NCBI RefSeq assembly: GCF_020966635.1
Contig: NZ_JAJKFQ010000001.1
Location: 62,001 to 126,000, forward strand
Direction: 5' to 3'
From: Stieleria sp. JC731
Lineage (GTDB): Bacteria > Planctomycetota > Planctomycetia > Pirellulales > Pirellulaceae
DNA: 64,000 nt
This document shows, one piece after another, positions 10,501 to 17,590 of this stretch. Both the position numbers and the translations under genes were made by a program. Below the pieces are notes generated by a model. It was not told the DNA's origin and did no database searches. It saw nothing but the letters and a program-made list of their open reading frames with translations. Every line of letters begins with the position of its first letter. Position 1 is the first letter of the stretch.

Positions 10501-10864
10501 GGCATGCCAAGAGCAGTTACCAGGGTTACACGCCGCTGCGGCAGACAACAGCCGAGCAGCGACGATGTCCGGGCTGGGGCGACTGTACCCGTTCATGTTG
10601 GCTGGTGCCGACAGTGTCGAAACAGCGATGGCCGATCACCAGCGGATGTTCGGTTTTCATCCCCGCCAATTTCCAGGTGATCATTGGTCCTGGGAAAATC
10701 AGCTCATGGTCAGTGAAGTGTATGGGCAACCCATGCGACAGCGACAACCGGCTTTCGATCCACAACAGCCCTTTGGTCTAATGCATCGCATCGAATCGCT
10801 AAAGCTAAATATGCAGTTCGAATCCGATGGGCTACGCAGCACGGTACGATGGCGATTGAAATAG
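7565..10864 (+). CDS. Large secreted protein of unknown function
   Basis: 1099 residues with an N-terminal signal peptide (about 1-37, ending ATADD) and no further obvious membrane helix. Two regions can be separated: residues about 38-400, rich in charged beta strands, and about 415-1099, where stretches such as SIPAMFDSG, LLYLSTNRHEIELSL and RLYAYFSDPFVRRL resemble DUF3352-like proteins of planctomycetes that measure deviation from zero-sum 'score' repeats; the match is loose. ATG at 7565 follows an AAGGGTAAG ribosome binding site. No enzyme motif was found. The protein is likely exported to the periplasm or surface; its job is unknown. Confidence 0.7.
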   Translation: MSTSSAFFRGRTLRSALCAILVQWTTVPLLATADDYEPSITEIKHGPIGDGTRHVYVGSMDLPADGIWRINTDGDQRSERVREIYLVPTNPMRVQQIGKRMYEAIEDRVIANMRWQIRQGHGPAQEYALEHKNIGPASLKELSKYYDEKHRYPLNWNRISYAISELEDVIQADKLEGPFVHLVPRAKFRFAERKKIGEGENERFAPREVPKDQREILAFQLRPLIDDGKHWVLYTDGACERVEIDSTLIKEQKVSIRPVLSKTEIDGAFEAEKASYTITAIAEQTLSGVEELSLSNPVTGQQLRLDWNLDDAKAIDNVALKSIVSDARRYGWRPYVAARSGGVLDVWNQKTVFEPSDDRRRDLTMFSILGGRAAIEETLQLQNLVTTDSEDEASVDLSTIEGVKVESHPFKSMLGDSEGGHLEMANHVPHDRFFIYVGKPESIPAMFDSGAPFIASIGTALSGNCLQYNLENRYLARLGLNREWVDQVLASGLTSEMSIYTPDLFFIDGTDVTVIARLRQPKLLQQMLSMLGGDSLGKHVTADRGVMEIPGSGDRSAYVALRDDLLYLSTNRHEIELSLKLREQNGEGSLGASDEFRYMLEQLSVNEETRLYAYFSDPFVRRLVGPEVKIGQHRRMLAKAQMEATAAMALKAKLNGAGQDISVAQLASQGYVPRQWDHNGLSIQPNGFVRSERYGALPNMRTLPETPIEKVTPAEAEAYERYRENYSLYWRQFFDPIAIRLNDVGRGELELSTFILPLVDNSIYNGLRSVLQDQGDQQELRIPVVQPTPVLQFSVNLRDIAWQQIAGNFSDFFSQYSGVSSAILDDFGPSAHVAVFDADPVIALGSGDVFGAFGGTSFRGRSTMMVTAPVFISMLTRPCSIMVETQSPERTARYLRQAAIAHSEANPRVGWAVTSFYQEGDQDRWVWTMDIMGVVKLRYGVEVVDKYLVIRNIPWSSNDRVVNTEVAGLNAAQLEVNPAACQEQLPGLHAAAADNSRAATMSGLGRLYPFMLAGADSVETAMADHQRMFGFHPRQFPGDHWSWENQLMVSEVYGQPMRQRQPAFDPQQPFGLMHRIESLKLNMQFESDGLRSTVRWRLK

Positions 10865-10902
10865 CTTCCTCGTCACCATTTACACGAATCGATTGAGGCA
10901 AA

Positions 10903-11889
10903 ATGCCTAGCGTCTTGATTACCGGTAGCAGTGGCTTTGTCGGAAGTTGCACGCGTGAGGAGTTTGCCAACGCAGGTTGGCAGACAATTGGGATCGGCCG
11001 AAGAAAAACCGATCAGTCCAGCTATATTCGTGCTGATCTTGCAAAGCCCTTCACGGACGATGTGCTCGCCGCGATCAAAGGCGTCGATGTGGTGCTGCAT
11101 GCTGCTGCACGAAGTTCTCCTTGGGGGACAAGGAAGCAATTCCATGCTGCCAACGTTACCGCGACGGAGAACATCGTGCAGGCTTGCCAGGATAACGGCT
11201 GTCCCAAATTATTGTTCGTCTCGTCATCCAGTGTGTACTATCGTCCCGAAGATCAATTCGGGATTAACGAGTTCACTCCGTTGGCCGTTCCGGCGGTGAA
11301 CCACTATGCCGATTCCAAACAGCTTGCCGAACGCGTTGTCAAAAACTACCGTGGCGACTGGGTGATCTTGAGACCCAGGGCGGTCTATGGCAAAGGCGAC
11401 AGTGTTTTGTTTCCACGGATTTTAGCAGCGGCGAAAGCCGGGAAGCTGCCTTTGCTAACGCGACCTGATTCACCGGTCGTCGGAGACCTGATCTCCATTG
11501 ACAACCTCGCGCATTACATCATCAAAGCGGCAACAGACAAGTCAATTTTGGGTGAATTCAATCTCACCGATAATGAACCACAAGAGATCATTGCTTTCTT
11601 GCTAAACGTATTTGATCGGTTGGGAATCGCAAGGCCGACCAAGCAGATTCCTGTCGCGACAGCCTTTCGAATCGCACGGGTGATCGAACTGCTCTACGGG
11701 GCATTTTTGCCTTGGAAAGAACCTCCGATCACTCGGTTTGGTGTTCATGTCTTTGCCTATTCAAAGGTCTTCGATGTGGCCAATATGTTGGAAAGGTTGG
11801 GACCGCCGCCTTTGACAACTGCCCAGTCGGTTGATCGGTTTGTCGCTTGGGTGCACGAAGTCGACCCGTACGGGCTGAGTCAGCCGTGA
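10903..11889 (+). CDS. NAD(P)-dependent epimerase/dehydratase (extended SDR, 3-beta-HSD/OleD-like)
   Basis: 328 residues. The Rossmann start VLITGSSGFVGS (GxxGxxG), a central SSSSVYY segment, and the YADSKQLAE active-site YxxxK motif are all present, so the reductase/epimerase chemistry should be intact. The C-terminal half, with VYGKGDSVLFPRIL and VGDLISIDNLAHYI, is most like 3-beta-hydroxysteroid dehydrogenase or OleD-type reductases acting on bulky hydrophobic substrates. A GAGG ribosome binding site lies 5 nt before ATG. Its last bases overlap the next gene (GTGA), placing it first in a six-gene cluster that also holds a KAS III-type ketosynthase. Substrate is inferred, not seen. Confidence 0.85.
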   Translation: MPSVLITGSSGFVGSCTREEFANAGWQTIGIGRRKTDQSSYIRADLAKPFTDDVLAAIKGVDVVLHAAARSSPWGTRKQFHAANVTATENIVQACQDNGCPKLLFVSSSSVYYRPEDQFGINEFTPLAVPAVNHYADSKQLAERVVKNYRGDWVILRPRAVYGKGDSVLFPRILAAAKAGKLPLLTRPDSPVVGDLISIDNLAHYIIKAATDKSILGEFNLTDNEPQEIIAFLLNVFDRLGIARPTKQIPVATAFRIARVIELLYGAFLPWKEPPITRFGVHVFAYSKVFDVANMLERLGPPPLTTAQSVDRFVAWVHEVDPYGLSQP

Positions 11890-13058
11890 TCCTAAACATC
11901 AGTATCGCGTTGCTGGTGGTGTATCTCGTGATCCAGCTGGCCAAGGTGACTTTGGCGATCCGCTATGCCGAACGCCAAGATCTTTCATTCCGGGCACGCC
12001 GCTTAACTGCAAAGTCGTCCAGTCAGTTCGCGATCGCTCAGCCGATTCTCAGTGGAGACCCTCTGCTTCGTGAAACATTGCGAAAGAATGTCGAATCACT
12101 ACCAGATGAAGTGCGATTCATCTGGTTGGTGGACCAGCAGGACAGCGAAGGGATTCGAATTGCCGAAGATCTGGCACAGTCGTTTCCGCAGGTCTTCATC
12201 GAACGCTGTCCGGCGTCCGGTCCTGATGTCAATCCAAAGACTTTTAAGTTGCAGCGGGCTTTGGCGATCACGGACCGCCGCTATTTTGTCGTGTTGGATG
12301 ACGACACCATTGTCGGCCCAGATGCGTTGGTGGCAGCCGAGGATTCGCTGAAAAATCACGGGCTATATACCGGGCTACCTGTCTATCGTCCCGCAAGGAA
12401 TTTTTGGGGGAAGCTTGTCACTCAATTTGTAAATAATAACTCTGTCGTCACCTACCTTCCTTTGCTGAATTTTATGCCGCCTTTGTCGATCAACGGAATG
12501 TTCTACGTTGTCGATGCCGCAGCGATGCGTCAGGTGGGCGGGTTCGTTCCGATCATGTCTGAATTGTGTGACGACTACGCGATGAAAAAGTTCGCCTGTC
12601 AATCGGGATGGACGATTCAACAGGGCGTGTCTTTTCAATCGGTCGGAACCAGCGTCAGCCGTTTCGAGCAATACTGGCAGCTGATGCATCGGTGGTTTTT
12701 ATTTTCGCTTCTGCTGGTTAAGGACCAGACCTTGATCGTGCAAGGATGCTTGCTTGTTTTGCTTGGACTACCACCAATCCTATTATTCGTAGGGATTGTT
12801 TTGGGTTGCGGTTCGTTTTGGGGGATTGTCGCGGTGGCTGCGACCTTGGTGCTGCGACAGGTTTTGTTGATGTTGACCCAGAAGCGAGTCGTCGTGCCGC
12901 TCGAACGTTTCTACCCGATACTGTCAATTCTTTCCGAGTTGATGCAGCCGATTCATACCGCTAGCAGCATGTTGCGACCAACGATCATTTGGCGAAGTCG
13001 ACGGATTCGGCTGACTCGGGGACAAGGTTTCCGAGTGGTTGAGGAGAACGCATCGTGA
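11886..13058 (+). CDS. Membrane glycosyltransferase family 2, ceramide-glucosyltransferase-like
   Basis: 390 residues counted from the GTG that overlaps the preceding TGA (GTGA); an in-frame extension to 11847 lies inside the upstream gene and is not needed. An N-terminal membrane helix (about 3-24) is followed by a GT-A domain with LVDQQDS, the metal-binding VVLDDDTIV (D-D-D), SELCDDYAM for the acceptor Asp, and QLMHRWF resembling the (Q/R)xxRW motif of GT21 ceramide glucosyltransferases. Two or three C-terminal helices (about 280-335) anchor it. Family knowledge suggests a nucleotide-sugar transfer to a lipid at the inner membrane. Translation is coupled to both neighbours. Confidence 0.85.
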   Translation: MILNISIALLVVYLVIQLAKVTLAIRYAERQDLSFRARRLTAKSSSQFAIAQPILSGDPLLRETLRKNVESLPDEVRFIWLVDQQDSEGIRIAEDLAQSFPQVFIERCPASGPDVNPKTFKLQRALAITDRRYFVVLDDDTIVGPDALVAAEDSLKNHGLYTGLPVYRPARNFWGKLVTQFVNNNSVVTYLPLLNFMPPLSINGMFYVVDAAAMRQVGGFVPIMSELCDDYAMKKFACQSGWTIQQGVSFQSVGTSVSRFEQYWQLMHRWFLFSLLLVKDQTLIVQGCLLVLLGLPPILLFVGIVLGCGSFWGIVAVAATLVLRQVLLMLTQKRVVVPLERFYPILSILSELMQPIHTASSMLRPTIIWRSRRIRLTRGQGFRVVEENAS

Positions 13059-13777
13059 AGATACTGACGGAGCCCGCCGTGGAGCACGCGACGACGCCAG
13101 TCAAGATCGCGATCGTGACTGGCTTGAGCGATCCGAATCATTGCTCTCTGAGCGAAGATCAACGCTCGTTACTGGATTCGATCGAGGTTCCCGACGAATG
13201 GAAGGTGCGACGCAATTTTCCATTTGTCGAGACCTCTAAAAGCGACAGCACAGCACCAGGGATTATGGCGGCCAGTCTTGCCAATGCCCGACAGTTTATC
13301 GCAAGTCATCGAGTATCGTTCCGTGAACTGGCATATCCTCATTGGCAGGCGTTGTTTCGATCTGCTGAGCGGTTCTATTTCGTGACCGGTAGCTGTGGAA
13401 TTCAGCTATTGCGTTCGATCGATCACAATATGCAGCAGCACCGTTTTCTAAAACATAAGCGCATCGAAGTCTTGTCCTTGGGCCCTGTCAGTTTCAGATC
13501 GCCGGCGATTCCAGTCCAGACAGGGCAAGCTCAGGCAGGCCGACTTCATACACTGCGAGTCCAGACGGCGCGAGGAGATCGTGACTGGATCTCTGGCTTG
13601 TTCTATCGACGTGTCGACTATCCAATCAAAGGTGTCGGTCACATGCAATATTGGCAAAACTCCGAAGTTCGAACGTTGGTGTCGCGTTGGTTATCACACA
13701 GAATTTCAAAATTGTCGGAAGCGGAAGCTATTTCCCTGCAAAAGTCACGACCGCAAAAGACATCGATCAGCGAATAG
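13055..13777 (+). CDS. Uncharacterised protein of a ketosynthase/glycosyltransferase cluster
   Basis: 240 residues, GTG start at 13055 overlapping the previous stop (GTGA) and preceded by GAGGAGA. I do not recognise the family. The middle contains FYFVTGSCGIQLL, in which TGSCG could be a nucleophile elbow, and a late GVGHMQYWQNSEV segment that could supply a His, so an alpha/beta-hydrolase-like or thioesterase-like role is conceivable but weak. The last 30 codons or more overlap the following KAS III gene in another frame, and residues past about 215 are low in structure; the true end might be earlier if a sequencing frameshift exists. Its place inside the cluster argues for a role in the same pathway. 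Confidence 0.65.
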   Translation: MKILTEPAVEHATTPVKIAIVTGLSDPNHCSLSEDQRSLLDSIEVPDEWKVRRNFPFVETSKSDSTAPGIMAASLANARQFIASHRVSFRELAYPHWQALFRSAERFYFVTGSCGIQLLRSIDHNMQQHRFLKHKRIEVLSLGPVSFRSPAIPVQTGQAQAGRLHTLRVQTARGDRDWISGLFYRRVDYPIKGVGHMQYWQNSEVRTLVSRWLSHRISKLSEAEAISLQKSRPQKTSISE

Positions 13778-14691
13778 GTCGGTCCGAGGGTTGGACCGAA
13801 GCCAACCTTGGAGTACGTACTCGCCACGAATGTGTCCCGCCTGAATCCATGGTTTCCATGGGGTGCAGGGCGATCGAGAGGGCTTTGGACGATGCGGCGC
13901 TGGGTTGGCCGGACATTGACTACATCATCGATTGTAGTACTTCAAAATATCGCCCCATCCCATGCAACGCAGCTCATTTTCAACAGGCGATCGGACGTGA
14001 AGCTCAAAGGATCCCGTGTGTTGATGTGCAAAGCACTTGCCTGGGATCGATCATGGCGATCAACCTTGCCAACGCGTTGTTTGCGACAGGTGTCTATCGC
14101 AACATTCTGATTGTGGCGTCCGAAACCGCCCTCCAAGGCGTGGACTGGAACGACGAAAAAAGTGCAGGGTTGTTTGGTGATGGAGCCGCCGCTTTGGTTT
14201 TGCAAGTGGCAAAGCCGACGGCTTCACTCGCGTTCGTTCATGAAACCTACGGCGAGCACCTTGGGCTATGTGTTGTCGATGGTGGTGGTCATCACCTGCC
14301 TGCCTATCGCTATCATGAAGACTTGGCATCGAAGTATCGATTTCAGATGGATGGCAGAAACCTGTTTCGTATCGCGATCAAATTGCTACCGCCGATGGTT
14401 CGAGGGATTCAAGAAGACTTTCAGTCGATTGCCGATCATGATTCCGAAACGATGCATGTAATTCCCCATCAGGCTTCGCCGAAAGCGGTCGAATTGATCC
14501 GCAGAATTATCGGTGTGCCCCACGAACGCTATCATGTCGCCGTCAACGAAATTGGAAACATGGTCGCGGCAAGTATCCCGGCAATGTTCGACCGAGTTCG
14601 AAAACAACAACTGGTCGATGACGGTTGCCCTGTGATGCTGCTAGGAACTTCGGCCGGATACTCGCAAGCTGCAATCGTTTTTCATCTTTGA
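13687..14691 (+). CDS. Beta-ketoacyl-ACP synthase III-like enzyme (KAS III/thiolase fold)
   Basis: 334 residues from TTG at 13687; an earlier in-frame TTG at 13651 would add 12. With the 13687 start the catalytic Cys (DVQSTCLGS) falls at residue 118, His (VIPHQAS) at 261 and Asn (NEIGNMVAAS) at 291, close to the Cys-His-Asn triad layout of FabH. GDGAAALVL and the C-terminal LLGTSAGYSQAA are also typical. It should perform Claisen condensation of an acyl-CoA or acyl-ACP with a malonyl unit, or a related head-to-head or transfer reaction. The start lies about 90 nt inside the preceding gene. It is clearly not the housekeeping fabH, because no fab genes surround it. Confidence 0.87.
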   Translation: MVITQNFKIVGSGSYFPAKVTTAKDIDQRIGRSEGWTEANLGVRTRHECVPPESMVSMGCRAIERALDDAALGWPDIDYIIDCSTSKYRPIPCNAAHFQQAIGREAQRIPCVDVQSTCLGSIMAINLANALFATGVYRNILIVASETALQGVDWNDEKSAGLFGDGAAALVLQVAKPTASLAFVHETYGEHLGLCVVDGGGHHLPAYRYHEDLASKYRFQMDGRNLFRIAIKLLPPMVRGIQEDFQSIADHDSETMHVIPHQASPKAVELIRRIIGVPHERYHVAVNEIGNMVAASIPAMFDRVRKQQLVDDGCPVMLLGTSAGYSQAAIVFHL

Positions 14692-14698
14692 AATCATC

Positions 14699-15517
14699 AT
14701 GCAACTAAGCAATCTGCGATTTATCAACGGCGGATACTGCATCCAAAATCTGTACTTTTCAGGAGTTCGCAGTTTTTGCTTTCGACGCTTCTACGCGGTG
14801 TTTTTACAGTTTCAGCACCCGGTTCATGGGTGTTGCTACATCGATACCGGTTACGGCCCCGCGATCAGGGAAGCGACGCGTAAATTTCCCTTTCGGATCA
14901 TGCGATGGCTGACCCCGATCCCAAAAAAGCAGACAGTATTCGAGCCTGGCTATCCGAAGAGCTTGGGGATTGATTCGTCGGCGGAAGCGACGATTTTTAT
15001 TTCGCATTTTCATGCCGACCATATCGGCGCGACGCGTTTATTTCCCAACGCGCGATTCGTCTATCGATCAGATACCATGCGGCGTCTGAACAGCCTTACC
15101 AAGTGGCAGCAGTTGGATGAGGCGACTGTGATGTCCTTGTTGCCCGATGACTTTGTGCAACGAGGTGTCCCGATTGAAGAATCTGCTTTCGAAGACAGTC
15201 CGATGCGGTGTGCAGAATTCCGATCGCTAGACTATTGGGGCGACGGAAGTTTAATCCTGATCGATTTGCCCGGTCATGCGATCGGGCATACGGGATACAT
15301 TTTGAATACCGATCAGGGACCTCGCTTATACGTTGTCGACGCCTTCTGGGACCGTTCGGTTTTTGAATCTGGAAGGAAGCTTCCATGGCTTTCGCGGCGT
15401 ATTTTGAATTCGTACGAAGACACGTGCCGGACCAACGAAGGGATTCATAAGCTGGTTGCCAGGACCGGAATGGAACCGATCGCTTGCCATTGCCCGGAAA
15501 CACAAAAGTATGTCTAG
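14699..15517 (+). CDS. Metallo-beta-lactamase-fold hydrolase
   Basis: 272 residues, ATG at 14699, 7 nt after the KAS III stop. HFHADHIGATRLF is the HxHxDH zinc-binding motif, preceded by CYIDTGYG and followed by LPGHAIGHTGYI and VVDAFWDRS, the later His and Asp ligands of the fold. Such enzymes hydrolyse thioesters, lactones, or phosphodiesters; in a cluster with a KAS III, release of an acyl thioester product is a reasonable inference. The end overlaps the next gene by 8 bases. No signal peptide is visible, so it should be cytoplasmic. Confidence 0.85.
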   Translation: MQLSNLRFINGGYCIQNLYFSGVRSFCFRRFYAVFLQFQHPVHGCCYIDTGYGPAIREATRKFPFRIMRWLTPIPKKQTVFEPGYPKSLGIDSSAEATIFISHFHADHIGATRLFPNARFVYRSDTMRRLNSLTKWQQLDEATVMSLLPDDFVQRGVPIEESAFEDSPMRCAEFRSLDYWGDGSLILIDLPGHAIGHTGYILNTDQGPRLYVVDAFWDRSVFESGRKLPWLSRRILNSYEDTCRTNEGIHKLVARTGMEPIACHCPETQKYV

Positions 15518-16757
15518 GCGACTACGGATCGATTTCCTCGCGCCACCCTTTGCAGGTCACCTGTATCCACTGCTGCAACTGGCAAAGGGGCTTGCCGACC
15601 GCGGATTTGATTCGATTCGTTTTTTTAGTACCCCAGAAGCCGAATCGGCGATCAAGGCGAGTGGGTTTTCGCTTTGCCCCTTGGTTTCTGACCGCAGTCA
15701 CATTGTTTTTGAAATCGCGAATACGGATCAGCCGATCGGCAGTAATCCGTTGCGTTTACATGGTCAGTTCAAATTGAATCTGTCCTTGATGTCCCAGTTG
15801 CGATCTGAGCTACAGGAAGCTTGGAGTCACGAACGTCCTGATTTGGTTGTCGCCGATTTTACCGTACCCGTTGCAGGGCTACTTGCGAGGCAAATCGGGA
15901 TCCGTTGGTGGACTTCACTACCGACCGTTTGTGTCTTAGATACGCCCGACGGGACGCCTGCATATCTCGGCGGTTGGGCACCACCGAAAAGTTTTGTTGG
16001 CCAATTTCGAGATACTTTCGGCAGACAACTGGTACGTGGATTCAAGCGTGGTGTTTATCGAGCCTATCGTGGTGATCTAAAGCAGTTGGGGCTCGATGCT
16101 ATCTATCGTCAGGATGGATACGAAGCAATTTATTCAGAAGAAAGGATTCTAGGTCTTGGAATCCGAGAATTCGAATTTCCGTGTCGATGGCCAGCAAGTT
16201 TAGATTTTATCGGCCCACTGACCGCCAGCCCGACTCGCAATCATCAGTCACCGTGTTTCGTCGAAGGAAAACGGCACGTGTTGGTTTCGCTGGGGACGCA
16301 CCTGCGATGGGCAAAAGAGCGTGCACGTAAGATCATGCGGCAGCTGGCAAAGCATCGTCGTGATCTCGTCGTTCACTTTACACATGGCGACTACGAGCTT
16401 GACGAAGTGGCCTCAGAGGGTAACTTTTTTTCATACCCCTACATCCCCTACCAAGCTTGGATTGACCGTTACGATGCGGTGATCCATCACGGCGGGACCG
16501 GTGTGACGTATGCCTGTATTCGGGCCGGGATACCGGTTTTGGTGTGGCCGCAAGATTACGACCAGTTCGATCATGCCGCCCGAATCGTCCATCACGGAAT
16601 CGGGTTGCGTTTGAGGCCCGATCCGCAGCTGATCGGAGAGGATCTGAACCGGCTTTGGGGTGATCGGGTCATCCAGGAGAACGTCCGTGCGTTTTCGGGT
16701 TATGCAGCAGGTTATCGTCCGGTCGAACAAGTCGCCGATTGGTTGGCTGAGGTTTGA
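15510..16757 (+). CDS. UDP-glycosyltransferase-like protein (GT1/MGT type)
   Basis: 415 residues from ATG at 15510, which overlaps the previous stop; a TTG 54 bases earlier is in frame but unlikely. The N-terminal domain begins RIDFLAPPFAGHLYPLLQLA, the usual GT-B acceptor domain with the conserved GH. The C-terminal nucleotide-sugar site reads HHGGTGVTYACIRAGIPVLVWPQDYDQFDHAARI, very near the macrolide/flavonoid/MurG-type donor loop. It should add a sugar to a hydrophobic acceptor. It is the last gene of the cluster; REP elements follow at once. With the GT2 it gives the locus two glycosylation steps. Confidence 0.87.
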   Translation: MSRRLRIDFLAPPFAGHLYPLLQLAKGLADRGFDSIRFFSTPEAESAIKASGFSLCPLVSDRSHIVFEIANTDQPIGSNPLRLHGQFKLNLSLMSQLRSELQEAWSHERPDLVVADFTVPVAGLLARQIGIRWWTSLPTVCVLDTPDGTPAYLGGWAPPKSFVGQFRDTFGRQLVRGFKRGVYRAYRGDLKQLGLDAIYRQDGYEAIYSEERILGLGIREFEFPCRWPASLDFIGPLTASPTRNHQSPCFVEGKRHVLVSLGTHLRWAKERARKIMRQLAKHRRDLVVHFTHGDYELDEVASEGNFFSYPYIPYQAWIDRYDAVIHHGGTGVTYACIRAGIPVLVWPQDYDQFDHAARIVHHGIGLRLRPDPQLIGEDLNRLWGDRVIQENVRAFSGYAAGYRPVEQVADWLAEV

Positions 16758-16773
16758 GGAAGGTTTTGTGCTG

Positions 16774-16980
16774 ACAACCGTGGCTAACGCCAATCGGCTA
16801 ATCCGAGAACCAAGTAGGCGTTGGAGTCCCATGAGCCGTACCGCGCTAGCGGCGGTTATCGTGCGGTCAACCGTGGCTAACGCCAATCGGTTAATCCGAG
16901 AGTCAGAGCCCCATGAGCCGTACCGCGTTAGCGGCGGTTCTCCCACGGGTAACCGGGACTAACACTCACTCGGTTGATCC
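16774..16980. repeat. REP/BIME elements between convergent genes
   Basis: Two copies of a composite unit start with AACCGTGGCTAACGCC at 16774 and 16869, exactly 95 bases apart. Each pairs with an opposed motif TGAGCCGTACCGCGCTAGCG or close variant. A more diverged copy begins AACCGGGACTAACAC at 16951. The motifs are imperfect palindromes and the 95-base spacing equals that of the large arrays near 42 and 44 kb. They sit between a plus-strand gene ending at 16757 and a minus-strand gene ending at 17003, the usual position of bacterial REP sequences. Confidence 0.8.
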
Positions 16981-17002
16981 GCAATTCAAGCTGACCGAAG
17001 CC

Positions 17003-17560
17003 CTACTCCTGATCCATCACCCGTTTAGCCAACTCGCGTCGTTCACGCAGATAGTCGTCGTGGTCGCGTTGATATTCGTCAGCCTTTTGAACAATTCGAA
17101 AGACATTGAAAATACCAGCGGCGATAAAGATCAATCCGAACAGCGGAAAGATTCCGAACACGCCTGGAGCGCCCATCGCACGCCCGGCCGAACTGATTCC
17201 GAACGCCATGATCATCCAAAAGATTCCAAAGGCGACGATCAGCCCACCACCGAAGATCGCGCCGGCTTTCGAAGGTAAGTGTTGCCTTCCGTGTTTGTCG
17301 CTGACGAGGTGCCGCCCACGCTGGCGTTCCCATTTGTGATCGAGTTGTTCGATCGCCGAGTTTGACTTCAACTGTTGAACGTCTCTAGCGATCTGCTGGG
17401 TGGTTTCCCGGATGTCGTCGAGAACTTCGGTGGAATAGCTGCTGCCGGTTTGTTGAATCGACAGGCGTGCGTTGCAGAAACTGCAAGTGACAAAACGAGC
17501 TTTCGCGGCGACTTCCAGCGGTGCTCCGCAATGGTTGCAGTTTAGCGGTATGACCTTCAT
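17003..17560 (-). CDS. Zinc-ribbon membrane protein, function unknown
   Basis: 185 residues. The N-terminus is a CNHCGAPL ... CSFCNARL double CxxC zinc ribbon (about residues 8-32), followed by a helical stretch (about 40-75) and two closely spaced membrane helices (about 96-118 and 128-152), ending in a charged Arg/Glu/Asp tail (RDHDDYLRERRELAKR). ATG at 17560. Cytoplasmic zinc ribbon plus two membrane helices suggests a small regulatory or scaffold membrane protein. It is 30 nt downstream of the C25-like peptidase gene on the same strand and may share its transcript. Confidence 0.75.
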   Translation of the reverse strand: MKVIPLNCNHCGAPLEVAAKARFVTCSFCNARLSIQQTGSSYSTEVLDDIRETTQQIARDVQQLKSNSAIEQLDHKWERQRGRHLVSDKHGRQHLPSKAGAIFGGGLIVAFGIFWMIMAFGISSAGRAMGAPGVFGIFPLFGLIFIAAGIFNVFRIVQKADEYQRDHDDYLRERRELAKRVMDQE

Positions 17561-17590
17561 GAAAGGGTGGTTCTCTATCCGGGGAGAATT

